Positions 12,290 to 25,722 are shown, numbered from the stretch's first letter. The stretch is 64,000 nucleotides of DNA from Daedaleopsis sinensis (GCA_033807695.1 CM066303.1:1302001-1366000); one strand, 5' to 3'. Notes: generated by a model not told the origin, from the sequence alone. Translations and numbers: made by a program.

Positions 12290-12650
12290 TACACCAAGGC
12301 ATATTTGCCCTCGGTTTAAAAACCGCGCGGACATTTATGCCCCCTCCCCATCACCGCCCAGGCCTCCGCATCAACCGGACGCCCGCCACATTTTGATGTC
12401 AGCGCCTGTGCCTCCTGCGTGCGCCTTGCCGTGCCTCCCGGCGCTCCTCCCGCCACGTCACCGCATCACCGCAGCCCCCGACATGTCTTTGAACCCTCGC
12501 CCGCCCTCCCGCCCAGCGACCCCGTGCTCTGATGCGCGACGCGCGTGTCGCCTCCGCCTCTCGCGACGCCTCGCACGCCCACGCCTCCTCAACATCTATC
12601 CCCGCCATCGTCCCGTCCCGCCATCGTCCCGTCCGTCCTCCCGCTCCTCT
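12290..12650 (+). repeat. Left terminal inverted repeat
   Basis: This arm matches the reverse complement of 33885-34245 almost base for base. It starts TACACCAAGGCATATTTGCC and soon forms a nested palindrome: the outer arms GGCATA...TATGCC (12297-12341) enclose CGGTTTAAAAACCG. The remainder is C-rich, with the short repeat CCCGCCATCGTCCCGTCCCG near the inner end. The match ends abruptly at about 12650. Confidence 0.9.
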
Positions 12651-12990
12651 CCGCGCGCCCCCCACCCTTTCCCCGCCCGATTCCTCGCTCACGGACAGCG
12701 AGCCAATACCGATTTTGTACGCGCCGGCGCGCCGCGCCCGTCCTGTACCGAGGACCAGGCAAGCATCAGGCGCGCCGATTACGAACTCTATCCTCTCGCC
12801 GCCTTAGGAGATATCTCGGGGCCACGATTCAGTTGCCCGCGTTCCTGGATGTATGTAGTTAATCGAAGCTTAGTCAATAAAGCAACTGCATATGGTCTTC
12901 AGCGAAGTGCATTCAAATTGAATCGCTCAACCAAGTATACAATGACGTCACAATATGAGTAACACGCGTGCAAGAAACATATGCCCTATT
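12651..12990. other. Spacer between left TIR and HicA-like gene
   Basis: Unique sequence, becoming A+T-richer after 12800, with no coding signal. It probably holds the 3' region of the adjacent minus-strand small gene. Confidence 0.4.
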
Positions 12991-13550
12991 CTAAGCTTGG
13001 ACAAAGTCTAGCTTATCCCATTCATACGTTGACACTAACTTCCTCCTCAGACTGGTATCTCATACGCGTCAGTGGTCATGCCTTATTCGAACAAATACGA
13101 AGCAAACGTACTTTTCTTGAAGATCATCTGTTAACCTATGGCTTGGATGAGGCTGGATCGACATTGTTTGCCTTGGTTCAATATAACAATGCACTATATG
13201 TGTACGTACCTCGTCGAAATGGAATGGCCTGCCCCATGGGATAGACGGTCCCGGGACAAAGACGCGTGCTGACCCCCTCCCCCTGCCAGATTTGCCGTTT
13301 TTGCACTTGCCCGATGTCTTGTACGCGAATCCAATACTTTTCATAGCCTGTGTGCACAGTCAGCGCGAATCGTGGCGAATATATCACGCATAGAAACGTT
13401 ACCGCCACAAAATCTGCCCAGTTCAAACGGCACCGCGCCCCGGGTCCTATCTTGAATATGGATGCGAAAACCTACGATGGGTGAGTACTACTTACATCCC
13501 AATACTGTCGTACTCACCAAGTACAGCTTGCCTTTCACGATTATAGGCAT
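12991..13550 (-). CDS. HicA-like small protein, left copy
   Basis: A five-exon gene of roughly 115 aa reading outward towards the left end. It starts at the ATG at 13548-13550 (MPIIVKGKLY) and stops at 12991. A GT-AG intron follows KLYL, another splits DFVA|AMKSIGF, and two more flank the PHPSHRLTDDLQ exon. Key segments are RCRLNWADFVAAMKSIGF, GRGSARVFVPGP, PFHFDE and PHPSHRL. This order (W.DF..AM...GF, then GSx..F.P, then a His/Pro-rich end) is that of the HicA superfamily, a small dsRBD-like fold used as mRNA interferase in bacterial toxin-antitoxin pairs and present as a domain in fungal proteins. The catalytic-type His of a bacterial GSH motif is Ala here (GSA), so RNase activity is doubtful; RNA binding is an inference. 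A near-identical gene (32769-33326) sits in mirror position at the other end. Confidence 0.75.
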
Positions 13551-13819
13551 CTTGCGGCCAGCCGGGAGCTCTGTGAGATGCGCAAGACGCGTCCAGCAAC
13601 GAGCTCGCCGCGCGCTGCCCGGCCCGTCTGATAGGGTTCATCGACGAGCGCGCAGAGCGCCCGTGTCCTCCCCGGTGTCCTGCTTCTGCGCACACCATCC
13701 GTGAGGCGTCGTCGTTGTGAGTGTCCGCAGTCGTCTATCGCGAGCGAGGCCCAGATCGTGTACGTTGCTGTCGGTGCCGCCTTGGCAGTGCAAGCGCAGG
13801 TGAGCAGGTGAGGGGGAGT

Positions 13820-14290
13820 GTGCAGGGAGGCGAGTTGAGTGCGAGGGCCACGGCGACGGCGACGGCCGAGAGCGTCTGCAGAACAATGTGCGAGGGTGAG
13901 TCCTAGAGCCAGTTTGCGAGGGCGAGAGCGCGTCCGAGTGCCAGGGCGTGTGCGCGAGAGTAAGTGCGAGGGTGTGGTCGCCGGCGCACGTGCCCATGTG
14001 AGTGTGCGACGGCGAGGGCGAGGGGCTGTGAGTGCGAGTGTACGCACACGAGGCAGTGTGCGAGTGCGAGTGCGAGTGCGAGTGCGCGAGTTCGAGTGCG
14101 AGTGCGCGAGTGCGAGTGCGAGTGTGCGAGTGCGAATGCGAGGGGGAATGGCGAGGTGCGGGAGTTTGGGGCAATGGCAAGGAGCGGGAGTTTGATCGCG
14201 AGGGCGAATGCGAGTGCGCGAGGGGGAATGCCAGTGCGCGAGGGCGAATAGGTGCGAGGGCGAAGGCGAGCGCCGGCCCCAGCGCGAGCG
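13820..14290. repeat. GAGTGC-type hexanucleotide microsatellite
   Basis: Imperfect runs of GAGTGC/GAGGGC occur on the plus strand, densest at 14030-14150. Long arginine- or serine-rich open frames over this stretch are repeat artefacts. It lies directly inside the left HicA-like gene and upstream of it, between that gene and the transposase 3' end. The remaining non-coding bases 13551-14574 show nothing else. Confidence 0.8.
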
Positions 14291-14574
14291 CGATTAAGGG
14301 CGTACTCGCGGGGGTGCGATGATTAACGCACTCACCAGGGCACGTTGCTTGGCGGGGGTGTGGTATATCGTGCGCCCTGCAGCCGACCGGCCATCGTTCT
14401 GTTGGAGCGCCTTCAAACCTACACGTTGTCAAGGCCGCAGGCCTCGCGCGAGTTCAATATCCGCGCGCCGTGGCGTTGTTCCGAGCGATGTGTGTGGCAG
14501 CGGTTGGCGCGGTGCCCACTTGCTCGCAACGCCTCTTGCTAGATAGTGCGGACTTGCTACGCGCCGCCGCCCTT

Positions 14575-17500
14575 CTAGCTGCTGCCCGCTCGCGGCATGC
14601 CAACACCCTGCTCGAGGTTAGAAAGTACAATGGCGACACGTACTGCGTGCTCACCTCATATATCGTCGTTGGGAACTTGCGCTCCGCGTTATCGAGCAAC
14701 CTCGAGAAACGTACGATTTGCCTTCATTAGGTTAGCTGGTAGGCCCTTGTCAAGTACAAATCATTGCTCACCTCCCAGCATATGCTGCAGCGCCCAATCG
14801 CCCTTCTCTCGACCACTCGATTCGTCGTTGTTCCCAAGCATGTCGCCCATGGCGATAGCTCTCCACAGTGCGAAACATTTCCTCCCCGACTGTTTCGTGT
14901 TCCTCGGTCCATCGCGCGGCGAGCGCGCTGTAGCGGAACCAGTGGACCCGGAGACCTGCAGACAAGATATCAGTAGGCTATCGTATAGTGTTCTTGCTCG
15001 TTACTCACTCTCCTGTAGGAACACACGGACGTTCCCATCCTTGGCCTTCTCGATAAAGGAAAAGTCGCCCCAGATCCAAGATGGGAGGCGATGACTGTCT
15101 CCGAGGGACTGTTCTTCAAATAGCAACACGAACGCCTTGCAGTCATTGTCCTCTAGGGGTTTCAACTTGTCGGTTTCGGCCATCCCTAAGGACAGAAGTA
15201 TCGTGCGTTGCTCACGATACCGGGCTTTCGCTGTATTGATGGCCTTCTTCTTGTTCTCCAGTCGTCGGTCAATAGCAGTCGTTGCAATGACTCCTGAACA
15301 GGTTTTGCGGCGTGCTGCCAACGTCGCGTGTGTTGTGAGATGTACTCGCAGGTCGTCGAGGGCATCGACCGCATAGCCGCGCCGAAGTTGCATCTCAAAC
15401 CGTACTGCTTCGCCCAGGGCGTCGTGCTTGCGAATGGGCGGCGGATAGTCTGAAGGTAAAGCAAGCACCGGTAGGTCGTCCAGTTGGGTCACTAACTCTC
15501 CCCGCTTGAGATCCTCTCCGTCCGCACGCCGCCGTTTGCGACGCTGCGCATGAGAGATCGGGTTCGGATGGGCTAGTCCGTCATCGTGGGCGGCTTCATG
15601 CACGAGTTCAGCGTTGCCCGTCCCTCCCACTGGGCCGCGCGCAGCTCGCTCACGTGCCGCGGGGGTCTCCAACGTGTTCATGGCCAGGTTGACACACGGC
15701 TGCAAATATTGGTCGCGACGCTCACGAAGCCCTTTGATTCGTTCTTCCATGGCAGTGATTTTGGCCGCCAGAGACTTATCCAGCGCTTTCTTCGACGCGG
15801 TCGACTCGACGTCCTCGCGCAAATCGCACCTATGCCCCATGTGAGGAAAGACGTGGGGCGTGGTAGAATGTTACCTACCGGTCCTTCTCGAGCTCGAGTA
15901 TGTCGTGGATAACACCAGCGAGCCCGGCGCCGCGCGTATTGCCCCCTTTCGCCAACTCTTGTATCATCTCAGTGGCGATCTCTTTGGATGTAAGACCTAT
16001 ATGTCGCCCCTCTATGAGTATTTTTGGACATAAGGTGCGAGACTCAGTACGACCCACCAAGCTCTTCCGGCGGCTCGTACTCATTCGGAAGGCTGTGATG
16101 TTCCTTGATATTCACCACTTTCTTCTTCCAATCGGCCTCGCGCATTTTCCATTGCTCTAGGACGTCTGGCCCGCACACATCTTTGATGCTGTCCTCGAGA
16201 GTCTCGAGATACTCGGTGACGCGCGCACGCTGTTCCTCGCTATCGCTCAGTTTCTTCAGCAGATTCGTCACTGTGGTAACAATGTCAGACGGGAGCTGCT
16301 GCATTGGCACTGGCTTACCCATGTCGTGGAGATGCCGGACGTTCTGGTCGTTGACGACAGCGTTGAGTACGTCGTGGCGGTGACCTGCCGACATTTCTTT
16401 GGTCGCGCGAGAAATCGCATTGATCCAGGCCCACAATCTCTCGCACGTCTCGCCATCGGTCATACAGCTGCACGGGAGTAAGTTAAGCGAAAATCGCTGG
16501 CGACATTCGCGTCGGTGCATCTCCATATGAAACTTGGGAACACTGGCTCGAATGTCGGGCAGATCCGCAGCATTGATGGACTTCATTTGTTCCAGGAGCT
16601 CGGGGGTGAAGTTCTCATCCAGTCGGATCCCCAGACGGACGATGTACTGACACATAATGTCGTACATGAGGACGATGAGGTGCAGTGGGAGGTATTGTTG
16701 CAGAGCCGACACGAGGGCCACATCCACTGTCACGAACCTGCGCGGGCGGGTATCAGCACAACGGACTGGGACCTAGGAAATGTGTTGGACGCACCGTTCC
16801 CCACCCTGAAGGTCCACGATCCCTCCCGGCAAAGTGCACATGTGCCTGCACACGACCGCTACGATGCCTGACACACTGCCTTTATATTTGCCGTACTCCA
16901 TGGCGCCGAACTCGGAGCATGCACTCGTCTGAATGCCTCAGTCAGCGACGAGCGTATGTATGCGCGATACACGTACATCTTTGTACTTGGTTTGAGGAAC
17001 TTTGGCTTGATAGGTCGCAAAATCTTGCTCGTGAACGAAGTACCCTGCACCCATGCTCAAAGGGAAATCTGCTGGGTCAGTGTGTTTGTACTTCAAATTG
17101 AAATGGAAGTTGCCGTCGATCGATGCGTGGAGGGCGTCAACGTGTCTAAGCAATGGCCGGTTTGAATGACAAGCTCTATCGCGACCATGGGTACACGTAC
17201 TGGTAGGCCTTGTCTCTCCCTTCCCAGCCCGGTCGCATGTTGACCCCCGGTAACGGGCACGCCGGGCAGGATACTGTGAGCGCGCGGGGTTGTAACTCTT
17301 CGTTCGGCCGCACTCCTGCTCGTCGACACGCTTTCAAAAAACTATACTCCCGGAAGGAGGTGTTCATCTCGCGGTAGCGTTCCTGAGACGAGTTAAACGC
17401 AAAGCGAGCATGAGGCTTTGTTGCCACTCACGGCGACTTCTTCGGTCCTCACCCCGTCCGTACAACGCTTGAGATATTGCACGTAATCGTGCAGATTGAC

Positions 17501-18043
17501 TTGGGCTTGCAACGTCAGTCCATAGAAGGCTTCTAGCGTCGACAGCGTCATCGCGGTCTTCGGCCGGTCCCAAGTCGCCGGCCAAAGACCTGCCGCAATC
17601 AACTGTTCGGGCTCGCTCGGGCCAGGCGAGCATCGACAGTACGCCACGTCCACTTGCATGAGGCCATGTTCGTGGATGATTGTCGTGTCGCGGATATATG
17701 CCCGCGGGGCGCTGCCGTTCTGCAGTTTGGGGATGTTGGGACACGATTGCGCTCCATGACCGAGGAATAACACAAAGTCTAAGTCACTCATCGTCATTTT
17801 TTCCCAGATTCCTTGGTTGTTGTTCCAACGTCGCAGCCGGTCGAAAGGACGATGGCGATGCCCGTGCTTGATGCAGTTGCGACATTGCTCTGCCAACAGG
17901 GGGCAATCTTGACACTTGTACCATACGCGAGTCTCGTTCACTTGCTGGCATTCAGAACAATGCTCCCCGTTCCGTGGTGGGTGCTCGCGTTCATCAAGTG
18001 AGTCTTGGGCCTTCGGAGCCGGGTCTCGCAGGAAATGGGCCAT
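14575..18043 (-). CDS. CxC2-type KDZ transposase
   Basis: Transposase of a Kyakuja-Dileera-Zisupton element. The N-terminal CxC2 cysteine cluster reads HCSECQQVNETRVWYKC, CPLLAEQCRNCIKHGHRHRP, then IIHEHGLMQVDVAYCRC. The catalytic region spans several exons. First comes ASIDGNFHFNLKYK with PLSMGAGYFV (about 17135-16985). Next comes CSEFGAMEYGKYKGSVSGI with GGIVDLQGGE|RFVTVDVAL. Then follow VLMYDIMCQY and, near 16440, MTDGETCERLWAWINAISR with SAGHRHD. Later exons form a helical Glu/Arg-rich tail (LRVHWFRYSALAARWTEEHE), with a plausible stop at 14575. Inspected junctions are clean GT-AG, for example donors at 17431 and after KAYQ, and no internal stop is needed. The start MAHFLRDPAPK is the first Met of the exon. 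An extra 5' exon in 18264-18737 (disordered, basic) is possible because related proteins have longer N-termini. It is transcribed opposite to the four genes on its right. Confidence 0.9.
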
Positions 18044-20453
18044 GGTTTCCGAGGGCTTTGAAGTGGCCAGCGGACAACACGGAGGATGATTTCGGGTGTG
18101 GTCAGTTCGGGCCTGGTCATGGTGGTTGCAGATTTCTCACCAAGTGCCTCTTCGATCTTACATTCCCTTTCTCCCCTTTTGCGCTGTCGTCCCCTCCCTC
18201 AGGTGCTGCTCCCTTCTGCTCGGTTGGGTGTCAGTGACTCATACAATGTTGTCGCATAGAGGTCTAGCTAACCTTCTCTGCATCGCCCTCTGTCGCTTCA
18301 CCGCTGGCCCTCGGCACTCCTGCTGCCAGTCGTGATGGGTCCTCACGCCCCTGCCCCGTCTGCGGTTCAATATGTCTTGCACGGGCTGATGAACGAGTGG
18401 GTGATTCACGCACCTCCGGTAGCCCGGATGATCGATTCTGTGGTCCATGTGGCGCCGGGAATACGTTGGGATGACCTCCCGCGTCGGTCGGGCCTAGCTG
18501 AGTGTGTGGGCGTTGAGTTTGGCCCACAAAGACACTGGGTTCGCCTAGGTTGCCTGTCGCCGATGTCACAGAGTGGCCTTTGACGGAGAAGTCGAACAAA
18601 GGTGCAGGGATTGGTCGCCGGGAGGTAGCTTGGGCGGTCGGCGGTTGTTCACCTCTTGTTCGAGCCTGTCTGCGCGAAGCGTTTTTGGATGGACTAGATA
18701 AACCCGGTATGGGTTTGCGTCGCATCTCAGATCTCACTGTCGGGAGTAGATGCTACTGTGGGGTAGATGATGAGTAGAAGGCGAGCTCGGATCCGCTGTC
18801 AACGCGCTTGGGTACAGGCGCCCTCGCGTTTTGGCGACTACTGTCTCTCGTCGGGCTGCTTATGGACACACAGCTTGGTCGTCGGTCATGCGATCCGCGC
18901 AAAGCGTTGTCAATGAGCTACAATGCGGACAACGTGTGTCTCGCATTTCAATGCGATAAGGTACCTAGAATAGGACATTACATAGAGTGGTGCGCCCGAC
19001 CGAGGACGACACAGCACACGAGAGACGAGCTTGGTAGGTAGGTTTTTCGAAAGGTGAATGGCCATGATGGCACTGGGGGCATTTGTTGAATGTCTTACTT
19101 CCATACCATCGGTCCCCTGCCATACTCGACCTACTCACCTGAGTGCTGCGTGCTAGTGATGTGTTCCACGTATCTTCCAGTCGAAGTGACAACGTCATTG
19201 ATCTCCAGTAGGGGTGGCGATAAATATGCGCTGGATGGGCCTATGGCAATGATCGCGTACCTGCTCCTTCGTCGGCTGGAACACATACCCCTTGCTCCCT
19301 GTGGCTTTGCTCAATCGCAACCAGACGTCTGTCCCTTGCCTGCTCCGTTCCTCGTTGGGTCCTCATCCAACAGGGGATCGATGGCGCGTGCTTGGGGGTT
19401 AGGAAGAGCGGCCCAGCTGCGAGTTCTAAGCGGGAGGACCTGATCGTCCCACCGAACTGCAGAGTGTGAGGTCACGCGCACATCACAGCTCAAATAGCAT
19501 GAGATATGCGCGCACACCGGCCTATTTGGACTGGGGTGGCTGCTGTGTCGGAAGTTAATGTGCCGATGCGTGGACGCGGTGTGCCATCACTCACAATCTG
19601 GCCACAGTCGGGGGTCTAGGTTGGCGGCGACACACGTGAGGACAGTCGAACAATCGAGGTGGCACTTGGAGACGAAGATGTAGACGAAAATCGAGGGGGT
19701 CGGAGGGTACGCAGGGCAGTACTCGCAGAGTGGCTGTCGCTTGACGTTATTGCTTAACATGCAGCGCGGCATTGTACAGTTGTACTGCGTCGGTCCAGCC
19801 CGGTGATCATCGGCGCGGACTTTCAATATACTATTCCGCAGTGAGACTATGCTTGTTGCTTTCTTATGCTCGGCCAAAGTGATTGAAGCACACGCCTGTC
19901 GGACTCGGAATCGGAGACTCAGCGGGAGGTGGCTCACGTGCCTGAGCTACTTTCGCACACCTTAGGGCAACCGCCGGTGGACAATTGAACTTGAAGCAAA
20001 CTTGAACGGCTGCAGTGCACTTCAGCATCGACACACTCTGCCCGCCTCCCCATTCCTCGCCAAATCTTCTCTGTCTTTCCGACTTCGGCTGGACTACTTA
20101 ACCCACACTCCTAATCTAAGAACTCGTTCTCGAGTACGTCCAGCATCCCACCCCGTTCAGCTTATTGCCATCCGGTCAACGTCCTGCGTCCAACGTTGCG
20201 TCCGCGAACGTGTTGCTTGCTATCTGAGCCGGCAGCCGTGCGCGACGCTGGTCCCCTCTCTGTCCCTCGCACACGCTCAGAGCCTTGTGCGATACAGATT
20301 CCCCTCGATCTTCCTCCACCCCCCCATCGTCTCTCAACCGCCACCCCCTCGGCGCAATCCCCACTGTCCTATCCCGCCCCTTCGTCCGCCCTGTCCCCCA
20401 GGTCCCCCATCCCCGTCCTCGTTCCACTAGGTGAGCACTCACCTCGTCACTCA
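18044..20453. other. Divergent promoter region of the element
   Basis: About 2.4 kb lies between the minus-strand transposase and the plus-strand cargo genes. A minus-strand open stretch at 18264-18737 could be an additional 5' transposase exon. A minus-strand frame at 19587-19937 has several cysteines but no recognisable pattern. The CT-rich stretch 20300-20450 just before the next gene looks like a basidiomycete core promoter. No firm gene is called. Confidence 0.4.
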
Positions 20454-23028
20454 ATGCCACCGCCCTCTGGCTCTCCGATGACCGGCCCTAGCGATAGGGT
20501 ACCTCCTTCCACGCCTCCTAAGTTTCCGAAATTCAAACGGTACGGACGTGAGCATGAGCCCGACCATCCTACGCCTCGCGCTCCCTCCCCCGAGGTCCAG
20601 GAAGCGTTGGATGACCTGGTACACGTCCCCAACATGTAAGTGTGACGTTTCAATGGTCGCAATGAGAGCACTCACACTGTTTGCAGTTCGAGCAAAGATG
20701 TCGCTCTCGAGGTAGAAGGCGACGACCTATCTGATGGTAGCGAGTCCCCGGACGCCGAATCTTCGCCCTCCTCCGCCACAGAGGATACAAGTGAGCCTCC
20801 TCGTCTGAAGGTGAATCGCTGGGGAGATATAGCGTTCCGTAAGTCTCGTGCTCATATTCAGTGAGTCACAACGATCTGACGTACTTCTAGTTCCGACGCG
20901 CAAGTGGTATCAAGCCCTTGTTGCAGCTCAAGCCGGCTTCGATCGCATGGTCATCACTTCCCCTAATACGCAATGGGTACCACAATATCCTCGGGAGACG
21001 GCGGTGATCGAGACGTACCAGGATGGACGCTGGGGCTTGCATGAGTACTCTGCGCATCCCCAGGATCTCTGTCGGGGATGGTGGCACCTGGCGTGCATTC
21101 CGGTAGAGCGTGCGTATGGAGCCGCGGTGTTGTTCGAGGTGCTCGACTGCCACAGGGATTGGGAGGCCGACTCTTCACTCGGTTTCGATGGCCTGGGGTA
21201 CATTACCCTCGACCGGCAGGTGGAGCTCATGGAAGCTGCGAAGGACGCCATCAGCGCTTGTGAAAAACAGAAGTTCCCCAAGTCAGTCCGCAAGTACGCT
21301 CGTTTTCTGTCCACCATTCTTCAACAGTTCGTCGATCGCATGCGTCATCTCCCCGCGACTCCGATGGTGGCAATTGCCGTCGCAGCGCACGTCCAGCGGC
21401 TAAGTCTGGAGCTCGTAGGCCTGAAGAACTACATGCGCGTCGTCGTCCCCAGGCTAGAGAGTAACAGAGACTACGCAGATGACGTTCTCCCTTATCTAGG
21501 GGCCTTCGTGCGTGAAGGGAGCGATGCCGCGACATTGACTCGAGTAGGTATCCCCGTCTTTTTCCTGCGCCCGTTGACACATCAGCTCGCTGTGTGGGCG
21601 GTTGTGGAGGCGTGCTCAACATTTTACGTCGTGGAGACCAATCGCTGCAACCCCCCAATCCTTCATCGCCCGCAGGCTTTCGCCGGCGTGGGGAATTTCT
21701 CAGGGACCTGGCAGCGAAACATGGTGCTCGCCGTTTCGAAACACTTGGGCGGCGCTCACCTGTCCACGCTATCGCTTGCTGAAGTACCAGACGTCCCGGA
21801 CTCGCGCAAACCCCCGGCGGATAGTGAGCAAGGGAAGGAGAAGCGGCAGAGGTTAGAAGGACCAGAGGGACGAGGGCGGCAGTTGGCGATGGTGGCAGCA
21901 GCGAAACCTGTGGGGGACGTGCCCTCTTCCCAAAAGAAGGCACACCGCGGCCGCCGTGGCGGGGCTAAGCGCAATTCGGCGGGAGGGCGCGCTTCCGCTA
22001 TGCCTGAAGGATCAGGCGCCTCCCAGTCGTCGGCCAAAGCGGCCGCGTCACCAGCTCGCCAGCCGGCCAAGACATATGTCGCCCCTCTGTTCTATCAACT
22101 TTCCGCAGCATGGGAGATCGCCCTTCAAGCGGCCTCCCCCGTTCCGCGCACAGCTAGCGCTTTTTACTTCTACCCGCCGCCTTTCCTTTTCGATACAATC
22201 TCCGAAGCCGGGGCGTCCATCGAACCTCTCACTGGCGCGCGTGCCGCCTTCGCGCGCTACGATGACAAGGTCAATCGATACATCCACAACTTCGTCCGAA
22301 TCCGTCCTTTCCTACGTGCGCGCATCTTCGACCCGTCCCTCACCAACAAACCCCTGAGCATTGCCGAATGGCGTGCGGCTCTATGGGGCGACTACCAGCC
22401 CAAATGTCATCCTATCCAGCAGCAAGGGTCCGCAGGAGATCGTCGGCGCGCGAAACGTCGTCAAGACGGCCACAACGACGTTAGCCGTGTTCTATCGCGC
22501 GTCGCCAACTTCCCGTCGTACGACGCGATGATGGTGGCGCCATATGACGGCGAGGAGGTCAATTACTTGACCGCGTCCTCGTGTCCCGCACTCCGTCGGC
22601 GCATCCTTTGGGAATGTCATGAGATCAACTTCAGGGCGGAGGTAATCGCGCTGGACACCCTCCTGGTCGAGAGCCCGGCTTGGTGGGAGGTTCACCGATG
22701 GCAGCGGGAGGCGGACATCACCACTTTGTGGGGCGAACCGCAAACAGTAACAAGTGTGGTGCCCAGGTTAGATGACGAAGATCGCCAGTTCCGGTGGCAT
22801 TCAGATCCTGCCGACCCTTGCGCTAAGGCAACCCTGATCGCATTTCTCGCTGTGATCAAGATCTGGCCGGAGTGCCCCGTTTTCCTGGCTCAAGCCGCGC
22901 GATGCGAATGGGACGACTCGGAGTTTGCGGAGATCCAGGCCCAGGCGATTCAGTTCTACGTACGTACTTTCGTGAAGACCTTCCTGCGCCTCCCGACCCC
23001 CCCGATCCCGTATCCTGTAGGTATGTAA
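20454..23028 (+). CDS. Transposon-borne protein of unknown function, cargo gene 1
   Basis: Exons 20454-20635, 20687-20838 and 20891-23028 give 823 aa; the start is MPPPSGSPMTGPS. Residues 1-100 are Pro/Ser/Asp-rich. The folded part begins at LPTRKWYQALVAAQAGF and includes LSLELVGLKNYMRVVVPRL, YLGAFVREGSDAATLTRVGI, PVFFLRPLTHQLAVW and, after a basic Ala/Lys-rich linker, RRRILWECHEINFRAEVIAL and FLAVIKIWPECPVFL. I recall proteins of this layout as a large anonymous family in Agaricomycete genomes, but I cannot name a domain. The last codons are followed by GTATGT, so a short extra 3' exon is possible. It is the first of four co-oriented genes and appears intact. Confidence 0.7.
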
Positions 23029-23278
23029 CGCACATACATGGACGATTTTGTATTTAGTATTGTAAATGTATCTCCACCTAACTGACCAGACATTTGAGGT
23101 AAGTAATCCTCATCTCGATTCCGGGCCTTGGCGTGCTGACAATGTGACTAGTGTGACCTTTACAACCGGGCGAGTCGAGGATACGCAGACTCTGTCCCTC
23201 TTTCGTCTAAGTTCGCCGCTCACCGTAAGTCTCCCCCCTCAGCTCGTCCCCCAGCACCTCCGCCACAACTCTACCGCT

Positions 23279-25494
23279 ATGCGTCAAAATTGGAAAGCGA
23301 CGGACTACGAAGTCGATTTCATACGTGACCAGTACAACTCGCCCCCGATTCAGACCCTGCTGGCGACTGAAGGGCCTGATGCTTTCGGGAAGGCCACCGA
23401 CAGTATTTGCCAGGCCTTGCTCGCTCATTTCACCAGTCCTTACCAAGGTGAAACCCTCGACGAATATCGCAAGCGACGCCGCAACGCCAGTGCGAGGCAG
23501 AGACCGAAGATCTTCCAGTTGCCCCCAGAGACGCAGGCGGAGTGGGATGCGCGAATGACGCACATCATGCCTCAGGTGTGTAGTCTAATGACGTTCCATT
23601 CGAGATACTGAGGCGTATTTCTAGTACATCTCTGACCGCATCCGGGCGTGGCATCGCGAGGCCAAGAAATACGGATCTCCCTCTGCCCAGATGCCTCCCA
23701 TTCCCACTATCCCTGCCCCGAAAAGGCACCGGGCTGTCAGCGCCTTCGACGTGTATTGTAGGCGGACGCAATACGGCGAGGAAGTCAACGAAGACTCCAT
23801 CGCCGAAGGAAGGTTCGATGTTGGGGCCTACCGTCGTGACGCTCACTTGCGATGGACCGTCATGACCGCTGAGGAGCAGGCGCCGTTCGAGGTGTTGGCC
23901 GGCGAAATCAACGGCCGTGCGTCTCCGTCCCCGTCCGAAGATGAGGCCATGGTAGAGGCCGAGTTGACCGTCAAACCCCCGTGAGTTTCGCCTGTGCTCC
24001 CTGTGTTATGCGCACACTAACACGTCACCTCAGGCCCGCCGAAAACATAGCGGAGTGGCTGAGTGAGGTTCTGAACGTGTTGCACACTCGGTGCAACTGG
24101 GCAGGCACCATCATGGTCGGTGGCCCCGATGAGGATGGGGAGACGAAGACTTTCATGTGAGCAACATGCTTCATTATGTGTCTCAACGCTGATCGTGGCG
24201 GGTCTGTAGTCGTTCGATCGGACAAAATCGTGACGGGACGGATTTTCAGACAGCGCTCCAAAACAGTTGCAAAATCAGTTACACCGCTCTAGAGAGTATG
24301 CTCGCCTACTGGATTGAGCTAGGCCGGAAGGGTACGTGAGGAGTAGTGATCTTACTCCGACGCTGATCATGATTCCAGATCCCACCGAGGCCGAGAAGGC
24401 ATCTGAACAGGAACGATTGCTACACATGACGATCCAATTACTCGCGAGCAAGAACGTTGTGAGCCGTGATGACGAGAACGTGTTGGTCCGGTTGGGGAAC
24501 GCGATCCAGGATAGTACGTGCTGGTCCGTGTCTACAACTGGTCTAAACTCTGAGCTCCCCCGCAGTGTTGACTTCGGGGAGCGATGGCGGCCGGGAGGTC
24601 AACGACGAACGACGTTCTCCTGATGCTGCAGATGACATGTTTGCAGCAGCGAACGACGAATACCTCCGTCAAGTGGCCAATCGCACTCCGTCTCCCATCC
24701 CGCCTGAACCCAGTGCCCCCATAGAATTCACGCAGGGAGAGCGATACACACAAGTGGATGACATCGTTCAACGGAGTGCGTGTACCATCCTGAGGGAAGT
24801 CTGAAGTAAGCTAACTTAGCTTTGCAGTGCCGATGACTATGGCGCTGGCGGCTCGGATGGACGAGGCCTTCGACATTGAAGACATTCCCCCACCCCTCAG
24901 TACAGACTCTGACGGCGACAACATGGTAGATGCCCAGCGTAGTCAACCGCCATCCCCACCGGGGGGGAATGTCGCGATAACTACCGAAATCGTTAACGCT
25001 CCATGGCGCCGTACTCCTGCAGGCGAGGCATTCGCAGCGGGTCACATGGGCACTACTACGACCGTGACCGCCGCGGTGACGGTTAACGAAACTGGCACAT
25101 TCGGCGTGACATACGCGTCCTCGAGCGGATCCTCCGCGACACCGAGTGGGTCCTACGCGACACCTGTTACCTACAACAACTCGAAGAGAGCGGCCGACAC
25201 CGAGGAGGCTCGCGCCGGCGACGCTGCCCCGAAGAAGAGGCGCCCTCGCGCGCGCAAGTCGGCCGGGGTACCCATGGCCGACGCCAACGGGGCCGAGCCC
25301 TATTCTCGCCCCCATCGCGCGTTCAAACCCACTGCGAAGATGGCGCAGCTAGTCGAGTAAGTAATTATCACCAGTGCTGGCGTCGTCGTGTTCGCATCTC
25401 ATGGGTCACCAGGGAAAAGGCCAGGAAAGGGAAGAGAGGTAGTCTGGGAGCGTCGGGTTCGGGGTCGGCAGGTCCAAGCGGCAGCGTCGCTTGA
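23279..25494 (+). CDS. HMG-box-like DNA-binding protein, cargo gene 2
   Basis: Multi-exon gene starting MRQNWKATDYEVDFI. Exon 1 is 23279-23575 and exon 2 is 23625-23980; at least four more short exons run to a final exon at 25413-25494. Exon 2 carries KRHRAVSAFDVYCRRTQYGE, then AYRRDAHLRWTVMTAEEQAP and FEVLAGEI, which has the spacing of an HMG box (basic entry, SAF..Y, helix, W..M..EEQ.PFE). The C-terminus has a basic patch (APKKRRPRARKS) and continues across a GTAAGT intron at 25357 into EEKARKGKRG and a Gly/Ser tail. A nuclear DNA-bending role is inferred. HMG domains have been reported as partners of KDZ transposons in basidiomycetes, which fits its place here. Confidence 0.7.
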
Positions 25495-25722
25495 AGATAT
25501 TAGAGAGTATTGTGGCACTGGGATATCTAGAATATTTCGCGGGCGAGATTTGATTGATATAATATGCGTTAGTGCGCTCCAGCGCCTCACTCACGGGTTC
25601 CTTGCTCCCCAAGCTTCCGGTGCGACTAACAGTAGCGCGTCTAGCACATCACTCCGAACTGAACGAATCGCTCGCCCCACCTGTTCCTCCTCCGCACCAC
25701 CACCACCTGGTCCTGTTCATCA

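Noticed and set aside
19587..19937. Minus-strand frame with several cysteines
   Set aside because: The cysteine spacing matches no known cluster and there is no splice support.
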